Part shown: positions 24,001 through 36,000 of the stretch, one piece after another
Layout of the letters: every line of letters begins with the position of its first letter
Numbering within the stretch: position 1 is the stretch's first letter
From: Pyrocephalus nanus
Taxonomy: Eukaryota > Chordata > Aves > Passeriformes > Tyrannidae
Length of the DNA: 64,000 nt
Assembly (NCBI GenBank): GCA_038380795.1
Contig: CM076267.1
Coordinates: 21,288,001-21,352,000, forward strand
Direction: 5' to 3'
Program-made: the position numbers and the translations under genes
Notes under the pieces: generated by a model
Seen by the model: the letters and a program-made list of their open reading frames with translations, nothing else
What the model was told of the DNA's origin: nothing
Database searches by the model: none

Positions 24001-27000
24001 GAACAGAGAACAGAATTTACCTCTTTAGTTTCTAAAAATACATAAACCGCATATTCCATTATCTCACTGCACAGCGTAGGAGCCGCTGGCCTGGCAGGCT
24101 GCGCCCAGGAGAGGGCAGTGGCACCCGCACACAGACGTGTCAGGGTCTTTCCTAAACTCAGGCATGAAATGGGAAAAATGTTGAAATGTGGCCATTAAGG
24201 TACAATAGTAATTTCCATGAACACTTGAAATCAAAGTATCCTAAAAATTACAGTTAAATACCTCCTTAATAAACCGCCCTGACCCATGGGTTTTTCAGAG
24301 TCATGGGTTTAATCCTGTGCTATTTACAACAGCCTGACAACCTCCTGTTTACTTCCATGTTTCTGTTATCACTACAATGCTAAAAATAAATAGCTAAAAG
24401 CAGTCTGCTCTGCTGAGTCCTCTTTGTCTCCTAAAAGCAGAGAAATCTGAAGCACAAGATTTTCCTCTGTACAAACCAAGAGGGCAGGTTTAATTGCAGC
24501 CGCTGGAAAGGCGCTGGGAAGTTTTGCCAGGCTGCTGCCCTCTGTGCAGTGCTGCCATGGTAACAGGTGCTACAGCATGCGCTAAAACAAACACAAAGTG
24601 CACCGAAGTTAGAGGGGAGAAAAAGCCCAGGCCTTGAAGCAGTATCTTTGAGGAAGTTTTGCCTGTGAAGATCCTTGAGACCTAATGGGAACTTTACCCT
24701 ACCTGGAAGTACTAGACTCATTAGAAAAGTGTTTGGGGAGAACAGCTCAGTGCTGCACTATTAATCTTAGGCATAGCTGGTGGTAACGAGATGCCTCACA
24801 CGTACCAATTTTCAAAGACAACTTCTACTGAGAACCCTATTTCAGTTCTGTGGCTTGGGGCTCAGATGCCATCATAGGAGGCACGTCATTTTGTGTCTGC
24901 CACCCCACACACCCTGTGATGTGTGCTCCCAGTCTGTGCAGGCAAGGCCAGCTGCTGGCTCCAAGTGCTGTGTACATGTGCTTTCAGTTCCAGGAGCCAG
25001 AGTCGCTTTTGCATCTGCTGGAAAAGGATGTAGAGGTTACCAGGTTCGTCTCTTTTCTCCAGCTATTGTAGGATTAAGCTTTCAAACAAAGGGGAAAAGT
25101 GAACCATATTTCCAACAGTGAGTTCTTCCCATATTAATTGTATTAGAAAGGCCTTTTGGGATGCATTAGAAAGGCCTTTTGGGATGTGCTTGCACGTACT
25201 CTTATGGATATCCACAAACCCAGTTTGTGTATATTTCCCCTTTGCAGATGTATGCACAGGCTATTTGGAAGCCGCCTTGTGTGTCACTGTACTCAGACAC
25301 TTTCACTCAGTTTTTGACAATCATTCTTCTTGTACATATGCATATGTTATATAAGCCCAAGGAGCCAATAAGACATTTTTGAAGTGTGTGTGTTTATAGA
25401 GAAAATGCCAATATCAATATGCTTGTGTAAGTACCAAGAGATTCTAACCACACAAATGTTTTTGTGTTGGAGACAAGAGAGAATATGTGTGTGGGGGTCT
25501 GTGTTCACTGTTCATAATAACAGGAAAATTTTTCCAGTACAGTCCACTATGGGAGACAGAGGGAACCTCTGTTCTGAGCACATTGTGGTGCTTTAGAGGA
25601 TCCGCTTTCTGACATTTTACTTGCAGTATATATGCAGTGGAGCCATACAGCACTGTTTCTACTCCCTTACAGGGGTCCTGTATCTGGAACTGAACTATTT
25701 AGTGTAGAGTTTGCAGAAATTGCAGAAGTTCTGGTGTAGAATGTCATACATCTAGATGTATTTTAACTGGGACTTTGTCCAATTGCATTGCTTAACAAGG
25801 TATTTGGCAAAACATTTCCTTTTTAAAATGAAGAGAGATTCAAATTAAATATTGCAGATACAGTTGCAGCTGCCTAGGTTTTCTTGGTAAATCATAGAAT
25901 CATAAAATAGTTTGGGTTGGAAGCAACCATAAAGATCATCTAGTTCCAACTCCCCTGCCATGGGCAGGGACATCTACCACTAGACCAGGTTGCTCAAAGC
26001 CTCATCCAGCCTGACCTTGAGCACTTCCAGGAATGGGGCATCCACAACTTTTCTGGGCCACTGGTTCCAGCATCTCACTGTGTCATAGTAAAGTTTTTTT
26101 TCCTAATGTCTAAACCTGCCATCTTTCAGTTTAAATCCATTCCCCCTTGTCCTATCGCTATGTGCCTTTGTTAAAATACCCTCTCCAGCTTTGTTGTAGG
26201 CCCCCTTTAGCTATACGGGAAGGTGCTCTAAGGTCTCCCTGGAGCCTCTTCTTCTCCAGGCTGAACAACCCCAGGTGTTTCAGCCTTTCTTCATAACAGA
26301 AGTGCTCCAGCCCTCTCATCATCTTCATGGCCCTCCTTTGTACTCACTCCAGCAGATCCATGTACTTCTAATGCTCTCAATCCATTCTCCACCTAGCCTG
26401 TTACTTGTGCTTGGGATTGCCCTGACCCATGTACAGGACCTTGTTGAACTTCGTGATGTTCAAACACAGTTCCACCTCTCAAGCCTCCCTCCATGTATTG
26501 ACCACATCACACAGCTTGGTGTCTCCAGAAAACTCGCTGAGGGTGCCTCAGTCGCACTGTCGGTGTCACTGACAAAGATGTTAAACCCCAGCAGTCCCTA
26601 TACCAATGCCTAAGGAACGCCACTCACAGCAGAAGAAGGCAGTGACTGAGGTGCTGCAATTGGATGTTGGCAAATCAGTTGAGAAAAATAGTGAATTATT
26701 TGTGAGAATGTAGTGAGACGCAGATTTATGAAGTGTAGGCTTTGTTCTCTCTTTCCTTCCCATTGAGTCAATGGGAACCTGATGCAGTTCCAGCTGAGCA
26801 TCTGTGTCGACTCTTCCTGTGCTACTCCTGCATGTGGCATCTTGGATCTTCCATAATACTGTTACATGTTCCATTTTTTCCTGACTGGTATCAAAAGTCC
26901 TTCTTTCCCTCTGGCATCAGAGGGCAAGTGTGACCCAGAGCTCCTAGTGCCCAAGATCTCTTTAATGACGCTGGTAACAAATGGCAGTTCTTTGCCTGAA

Positions 27001-30000
27001 ACACACTAAAGAGTTCCAGAATCTATAAGTAATAGAAACCCTGTACTGCAGGACAGGTCACTGGCGTGGGACATCTCTAGACATCTGGTCTTCTCTCTTT
27101 AAAAAGACTCAGTAACCCTGAAAACTGCAATGAAGATCTTCTAGGGAGAACTTCCAGCCTTTAGTAGCTGTTCAGAACCTGTCAGCAAGTTCTGCAGCAA
27201 ATGAAGTTGTAAACTACTTGCTTCCACTGTTTCTGGTATCCCTTGGAACTGAATTGAGCCCAGTTTCAGTACTGTGTTTTTGGGTGGGGAATTGCTTCGA
27301 AGACTAGGAGTTCTTCCAAAATCTGACACCCAGTGAAGTGAAAGTAGGAGGTCATTTTAGGAGGGAAGGGAAATGAGCCTCCAGAGTGTGGTGAAATACT
27401 AGCACATTGGAGAAGAGGTGTCTGCAGACACGCTGACCGGAGCTGCCCAAATTAAGTCACATGTAAGCTAGATGCCTGGCTGCAGCTCTCATAAGGCTGT
27501 CATATGTACTGCTCTGACTGATATATACAACTTAAAACCTCACCCTTTGTGTTTCAGCTGTAAAGAATACAAAAATCTGAATTCCTTTTTCGCTATTATT
27601 ATGGGACTGAGTAATGTTGCTGTGAGCCGTCTCTCATTAACATGGGAGGTAAGTCTTAGGTAAAATCCAATTCCAAGAAACTTGACAGGAATTTATGCTT
27701 TTGGTTAGGAAAACCGTGAATTGGATCTTTATTATTGATAAAATTAGATCTAGTAATTCAGCTCCTGACCATAAGTCTTTAGTTAAGGCTGACAATTTTA
27801 AATAGTAAGGCAGTACACCGTACCCATAAGATGTGCTGAATACCCACAAGCAGTTAACAAGAGTGACAACAGTGGCTTCAGTCAATGAGCTAAACTGTCC
27901 AACAGGATGAGCAAGTTAGCCAGCTAACCTCTGAGATCAGCCCATCCTCTGTGTGCCTTTACTGGTGGTTCAGAGAGATCACTCCAGAGATAAGTCTCTA
28001 AAATTCATCCTCTGTTTATACGTATTATTTTCTGATCTCCATAGGGACTCTGTTGCCCTGTTAAAATGTGGGTTTAACCCACATTTAACTGTCTTAACCA
28101 GTTCTGGTTTTCTCTCTGATGTGCATTTCCCTGCTTACTGTCAGAGGTGCTCTTCATTCTCAGAGCTTCCACCTTTTTCTGTGGCTTTGCTCTTTTGTAT
28201 ATCAGTATATAAAAGGGGTACAGTGTCCAGCAGGGTGAGGTAGTAAGCACATGTAACCCCTGAAAACATACTGGTCATCAGAAGCAGTGCAGATTTGAAT
28301 GGGCATGTATTTTATTCATTAGACATTCAAAGTAATTAGCACGACTGTGTTATTGATGGAACTGAGACCAAAATTTCAACACTTTTACAAATGTGCTCTG
28401 AAACAGGAGATCAGACTAACAGCCCTGTTTTCAAAAGTTCATGTTGCAAGGGGCATGTACAATCGGTGCTATAGGCAAAGATTTTCAGTTCCTTAAAATA
28501 ATGGCCCTTCATTTGTGGCCACTGAGAGGCTTTGGGAGAGCTGAAACAGTACAGTAGTATGAAGAGAGAAGGAATTGAATGGATATACTACATACAGCAA
28601 TCTGAAATGGGCACCGGCTCTGAGCTGGGGGGAGCACAGATCACTTGTAGGTGTGGGGTATTGAGATCAGGAAAATGTTATCACGCTTCGGTTCTGTAGA
28701 GCAATCGGTTCATCAAGAGAATTTCTGCAATTTGATTTTTAGCCAGAAAAAATACACAGAATAGACTTAAAAAACAAGCATATCAAGACCTGATTTTTGC
28801 TATATTATCATGCATTTACATTAGTTGCATGCGCAAATTAGATATTTGCAGGTGCAAATGTCCAATTATACCACTTATTTCACAAATACCTAATCTGCAT
28901 GCATATGCAAACTAGGCACACAGTTGTTGACACACATCATTAAAAATTAGGCCCTTGCTGTGGCACAGTGTAAATAGCTTGCTAGGGTACACACTCCAAA
29001 TGTAGAAAGTATTGCAAAAAATAATTTCTGCACTAAAAAGTCTCTGTTAATTTTTAATGTTACCCACTTCCAGTGGTTGTCTAATTAATTTAGCAAATAC
29101 AGATAAATTTCTTGTTAAAATTAGAAAGCTGACATATTCTGAGTGCACCTAAAAAATTACTGTGATGTCTGAAACTAATTTATAACATATCCTATAGTCT
29201 TTATCGTGAAGTTATTTGATCTGTATGACATAACATGCATGAGGGGGGAAAAGTGTGTTTACTGAAGCCCATTTCATCTCAATCATTGCATGATCAACTG
29301 GCCATGTTTTATTTGTGTAGGTATTGTGGACTGAAAAAAATATTTGTTAATTTATACCCCAGAAAATAGTAGAAGCCCTTTGCTGCTGGGCATGTCAAGA
29401 ATTTAAGCAATAGTTGGAGATGCATCAGCATGAGCAAAAAAGCCTCCTGGAAATGCCCAGGCATGGATATGAATGTTTGCAAGGGCAGTTCATCATAGGT
29501 ATGAATAATTCAGCTGAGCTGCCCCTACACTAGCGATGTGTAAATTATGCTTTCAGATAGGCTTTAATCAGGAATATCCTGAAAACATTCACTTGAATTT
29601 CCACTTAGATTCTGAATTCAGTGATTGTGATGTGAGCCAAACAAAAATCTGAATCTAAACATCCCAAAGGAGTAAATTCAAGTCGGGGTTTAAATCAGGA
29701 TCCAGGTTTCATGGCTGGTCCCGTCTCTATTTATAAACTGGTTGCTAGGAAACATGTTGTATTTTAGATTAGCACATTGTTAGAAATATCTGGCAAAAAA
29801 GAGCACTTTCCTGACTTAGGGCGTTGTAGAAGGAACTAGCGTTTACAGTAAAATTACCACACTAATCAGATTTAATTAAGGTTTGCTATTTTTGTTTTTA
29901 TTAACAGAAACTTCCAAGCAAGTTCAAGAAGATCTATGCAGAGTTTGAAAGCTTAATGGTGAATAGCAATAGATCCCTTATCCTATGCACAATCTGAGAT

Positions 30001-33000
30001 AATTCAGTTTCTGAGTAACTGATTTGAATTCCTTGATTCAGAACATTTTATATGTCCTTGTTTGACTTTAAGAAGTTTATGATCCCGTTTTAGAGCTGCT
30101 AAAACAAGTATGTATGACTAATAAATTATACTCTTAGGAACCTACTCTGAGAGAACTTATGTACCACTCAAAGTTAATCTGGGAACTCAGAAAAGCTTTA
30201 TCACATGTTTTCTGATAGTACATATGGGAATTTCTATTTTTCAACCTGGATTTTTCCAGGCAATACATTTTAGTGTTACAACATACGCAGAACTGGATCT
30301 GCAGCTGCAAGGAGGCAATAAAAATGTGTGGTTTCTTTTATGAAGGAGGTTTTTGTAATCATATCTTACCTCGCTATTTGGCACAAAAAAATGTTTGTGT
30401 TTAGTGGCTGCGTCCTCATCATGTAAGCAGTCTGGGAGAAGGATGAAAGGTGTCTGAATTTCCAGATGCACTTTTAAAGGCAGAGGAAAAAATAATTATT
30501 TTAATAAATGCCATGACACCTAAATGAATGCATGCAGAGTCTCAATACATATAATAATACATATTAGTAATTATTTGATTTCTCTTTTTTTTCCGTAAGG
30601 ATCCATCGAGAAACCACAGGGCCTACAGACTAACTGTAGCTAAATTGGACCCTCCAATAATTCCTTTCATGCCACTACTTATAAAAGGTAAGCTTGGAAG
30701 TTACCAGAATTATTAACTTGAAAGCTATTTGTCAAATATTTGAAGGATAAGAGTAGCAGGAAGAAAAAGCAAAAATCAATCTCAGTGTGAGGTATGATCT
30801 TTTTCCATTATAAAAAGCATGACACAGAGACAAGAAAAACTGCTTTCATACATCTGAATATCATGCCTTGATTTTATTAGTCTCAGAAATGCTGCAAATT
30901 AAAACCCAAATGTTTTACTTTTACAGCTGCTATGATTTTTGTAAGGGATAGATAAAATGTTCTACTGTTTCGTATGGCCACGATTCAGTAATGGGCTTTT
31001 ATGTGTCTTTTATTTCTGTACAGACATGACGTTTACTCACGAGGGAAACAAGACATTCACTGACAATCTAGTAAATTTTGAAAAAATGGTACGTATAACA
31101 TATTTGAAAGAAAACTTTAAAAGACCTCCCTATTCTCCTCTTCAAAAGTGAACTTCTCAACAGTGACTTACAGAGCTAGAGAAAGTGAAGGCAGGAGCAA
31201 GAGCTGGCAAAAATAGTCTGTGTTGTGTAAAGCGCCTGGGACCTCTGGGTTTCTGGAAAACCTCACAGAGGTGGAGAAGGAATTGCCCACTGAGCCATGC
31301 ACAGCCAAAATGTTTCCTAGGAGAGACAGCAGCAGTGACAGGAAGCAAAGCTGTTAGAGACACTTTTTAACAGCCAGTTTGGGACCAACCTGTGATTTTA
31401 ACTGCTGTTCCTTCAAACAAAACTGAACTGCCTAGGGTTGGGATAGTTCTGCATTGCTCCTCAAAGAATGAAGGAAGCATTAAATAGAATGTGCACAACA
31501 TCTTATTTTCTTCTTTCCTTTAACAAGTGAAAGGAGACATCTATGACTTGATTGCTTTCAAATTGGAAAGGAGAATCAATGGTAAAAGGCTAGATTATGC
31601 TCCAGTTTGATTTATTTTAAATCCTACACGTAAGCTGTCATCATTTTAAACACTGTTGTCAAAAACTACAGGCAGGCAACTTGCCACTACAGAAATCTCA
31701 GCTGAAACTCAAGTTCCTCAGCAGTGGTTGCTAAAGCCGTGTTCCTCATTAATGTGGTTAATGACACCTGCACCTGAGAACCTACAATAGCCCAGCCCAG
31801 CTATGAGCATCTGAAAACAAAACCTGAATTACTTTTCTGGCAATAAATTGTAAAATCATAGAATCACTAATGTTGGAAAAGACCTCCAAGTCCAACCATT
31901 AACCCAGCACCACTGATTTCACCAGTAAACCATGTCCCCAAGTGCCACATCCACACACTCTTTGGACACTTCTATGGACAGTGATTTCACCACTTCCTAT
32001 GCCTATTCCAATGCGTGGCCACCCTTACAGTGATGAAATTTTTCCTCACATCCAATCTAAACCTCCCCTGGTGCGACTTGAGGCTGTTTCCTCTCAGCCA
32101 TTCAGCAGCCACACTAGAGCATATCTCCTCTGGCACCTATGTATGCTTGTTCTTAGTACTGCAGTAACCAGAACCACTCCATGGTTATTTCCACTGCATT
32201 GTGGAGGAGTTTGTCTGACCCTCTGAGTACTGATAACTGCAGAAGTGGGAAAAAGGAGGACTTTCAGCTCTTGAAAAAACTTCAGAGAAAAGTGGTCATC
32301 ACTCTGAGTGATTCTCTTAGATTTTAATCTGTAGCTCTAGGACAGCCTATGCCCTAGGGTAAAAATACCCCTCTACTAAGATGAGACTTTTTTTGTGGGT
32401 AAATGGCAGCACTAATGCCTGAAGAAGGGCCTGACCTCACTTTGCAATAATGGCATTCTGTAGTTGCATACACAGACTGTGTTGCCGTCTCCTTCCAAAG
32501 GCCTTGAGCCTTCTACCTGCAGAAAAGGATTTTTTTTTTCTCAATTGCCTTTTCTCATTAGGTAGACAAATATATATATTTTAATATATATATGTATATA
32601 GTAAGTTCTTTGGGGAACTCAAATGGATCTCAGACTTGGTTGGAGCACCTCCAAAGCAGAAAGGATGGCAGCTGCATTGTTATAGCCATGGTTCTGTGGC
32701 TGGCACCAACATCTCCACCTCCCTTGGCCTCTTTCCTGAGCCAGAAGAGCCAGTACATCCACTGACCTCAGAGCTCTATCCCTCAGGCTCCTTTGTATGC
32801 CTGATTATGTGTAAAAGCCATTACAGGAGGCAGGAGTTCTCCTGTAAGCACTTCAACTTCAACCCAGGCTTGTCATTTAGAAATACTTCTGCACCACTGT
32901 ACACCACACATTGGCACTCCCAAGGCAAGGACTGAATTTTATAGCAGCCTAGACTGATCTAGGCTGCTGCAGATCTGACCTTTTCACCCTAAGACATTGC

Positions 33001-36000
33001 CTTCTCTTCAGAAGTATCTTATCTCCGGAACAGCAGTTTATTAGTAGTACCCAAAAGTTTTAAATAATATTTTACACTGCAAGAAGGTAGTCCCAGTAAT
33101 CGGGGGTTTTGATAATTTTCTTTAGGAGGGGGAAGTGAATATCAATTAATTTTTTTTTATGCTATATATTTTTTTAAAGAATCAATATTATGTCTCATGT
33201 TCCTCCAGTCAACTGAAAGGGAAACATTCTCCTTTTTTAGTATTTTAAACCTTTCTTCAGTTGGTGTGCTACCTAAAAGCTCACTCTGCTTTTTCTCTTG
33301 GCCTTACTACAAGTATATCTTTGTATTTTTATTGCTCTTCACTAGCTATTCTTTATGCTTCTATGGTGTTTTTACTGGCTCTCTCAACCCATAGCTGTTC
33401 AAAGCAACCTGTATTCTAATTCCACCCACATAATTCATTCAAATCCTAATGTGGACCTGGCAGGTTTTAGCTTTTTGCATGTGACATCAGGTCAAGCAAA
33501 GAAAAGCCTACTGTTAAACCTCAGTCGCTGCCGCCTACCTGTGTTGAGCTTAAAACTGTCAAATCCACACATAATTGCCAGATATTAACCAGTGAAGACA
33601 AGACCACTCAGCTAGATAACTCTCAGATAAAGTTTGCTCTTTTTTACATAAGGATAAACCCAAGGTAAATCTGTGATGTTACTCTGCCATTTTCAGGAGA
33701 GAAGCAGAAACCAGATTTTCTCACAGGAATCATGTCCTGCCATTTGTTGTTTCTGTTTGTTTGTTCTGCTGCACGATGTTCTCTCACAAGCAGATGGAGA
33801 TTCCTCTGAATATTGCTGGGAGCTACCCTTACTGATCTTTCTAAAACATCTTTGTTCTTTGGAAAATTGTTTCCCTTGATCCATCCTAACTTTGATATTT
33901 GCTGAAGTTTATGAATAAAAATATCTAGGTAGTAGCCACTGGTGGTGCCATTTGCCACCGGAGGAGGTGGGTCCCTCTGACTCTCGTGTAAGCACAGTGA
34001 TGAAACTGAGAACAGCCTCTGGCATCATGTCTGCATTCTCACCACAGAGCTCTGATCCCGACAGCTGATGTGCTGCTGACAACTTTATTCCTGTAACTGG
34101 CAGCCAAAAGTAGAAGTTTGATCTAATGGCATCTCTTCAGCTGAAACAGCTTCCTTTTTTTCTGTTTTGTGATGTTTCTGTTATTATTTATATTAAACCA
34201 TGCATCCTAAAACATGCAGGAGCTGCGAGGCAGTGTCTGAGCCAGGAGCTCCCTGAGTGCCAGAAGCAGCGAGGCCTGGTTTCCTAAACGTTTGTGTTTC
34301 ATGGCTGCCTGAGCTCTGCTCAGAGCTTTCCTCGTGGCTGGGGCATGTGTCGTTTCTTCATGGCTGGGGAATTCTGTGTGAATAGGCTTTTGTCATAACA
34401 TAGGAACTTGCACTACAGCCTTTTTCCTGAAGGAGACAGGAGGGCACTTATACAATCTTTCTCTTGTCCACAGCCATCTATTTTCACAGAAAATTGTTAG
34501 GAGCTGTCTTGTGTTTGAAAACTCTGGGTACTTTTTTCAAATTGAACAAAATTATCTAGAGAAGAAGGGAAAAAACAGACAGATGGTGTGAAACCACATT
34601 AGCCTAGTCTTTTTCAGCAACTCAAGCTAAAAAGGAAAGAACCTGAGTTGATTTTTTCCTGCTACACTTTCCTATAAAGTCATCTTTTCAGGGGTGTAGT
34701 GACAGAACTGTGGTATTGGCAGTAGTAGGGGGACATCACTCTGCAGAGCATTGCTGAGCTGTTGTGACTGCCTGCTCCTTCTTCCCCTTCCCCATCTCCT
34801 AATCCCCCATGGATGCCTTATTTGGAGGAGGCTGTGAGGAGTGGGAGGACAGGGACAGCTAGCCAGGGAAGAGAATAACCATGTGTGGCAGAGCCATGGC
34901 TGTGTGTAAAGAAGGACGTTTGTAAATGGACCCATTTGGTTTGTACAAGATGTGGGCAAACAGTACTGAACGTGTCAGAAATAGGTATGCTCTTACTCTC
35001 TGTGTTTGCACTGTACTTGAGCTCTTTACTATGCCATTTATTTCATGAAGCAAGGGGAAAGGGGGGGTGGTGCCTGTGGAGCAAGCATTTGGCCTTAAAA
35101 TCCATCCTGGAAAATATTATTTATACTTCTGTCAGCAAGTAGACAGAATAACTAAATCACCAGTCTTAGTAGTGTTGGTCTTTAGGAAAAGGCTTTGTCT
35201 TCAACACCAAACAGACGTGGTTTTAGAGAAGTATTGAAGGTCTTTTACTTATCTCCCTGCAAGAAGCTGATGGAGACAGGTTACAAGCTGTTTCCACATG
35301 GTGTGGCACAGATGTCCCTTCTAGTTTGGCATATACTTCATGACACCAAACTACCTGCCTCTCTTCTCCACTAGTGAGTTGATAGTAGATGCTGGCTGTA
35401 AGTGTTGTTTAAGATAGGACTCATGTGTGTAATAACTGAAGACATATTTGTCACAAGGAAACAAAACTTGTAACATTTTTTAAATGCTATGCTTTTAGTT
35501 TGGCAGGTGGGGGATATTTTGAGAGCTGCAAATATGTGAAAGATAAAAAGGTGCCAGTAGGCAGCAAACACAGTTAGTTTGCAATCTAGAATGACCCTCT
35601 TTTCAGGTGAAGGCAAGCACCCAAAGCTGTCAGTAGTAATAGTTGCTATAAACTCTGTATGATTTAGCAGATAGAGAACAATCTACAACCTGCAGTGCAG
35701 TACATGGCAATATATAATGTTCAAGTGACACTGCTTTTATAGCTATATATTTAGAAAAAATTTAAAAGCCCTTTCCTAGAATTATGTCTTGCCAGGGAAA
35801 GAAGAGAGAGGAAAGGAAGGAAAGTGCTGAGCATGATTCTCTGTAGGGACAGGCAATATTTCATCCTCTTGACCACTTACTGATTTCTGCATTTTTCAAA
35901 TCTCAGCTGCATAATTCTGCATTCTGGCTGCCAGTACAGAATTTTGTATTCATAGACAGAGGAAAGATGTGGTTATTTGGGAACTTTATCAGTGACATTT

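Larger units (their letters stand above)
21941..27557 (+). other. RAPGEF4: RAPGEF4 intron (5,617 bp), repeat-rich
   Basis: GT-AG intron (GTAAGT ... TTTCAG). Contains a sense CR1 (about 22,463-23,310), an antisense CR1 (about 25,890-26,628) and a 23-bp tandem duplication (25,142-25,187). The rest looks unique. Confidence 0.85.
27649..29907 (+). other. RAPGEF4: RAPGEF4 intron (2,259 bp)
   Basis: GT-AG intron (GTAAGT ... TTAACAG). Holds a near-perfect palindrome (28,064-28,086) and an imperfect long hairpin (28,827-28,902). No transposon family recognised. Confidence 0.85.
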
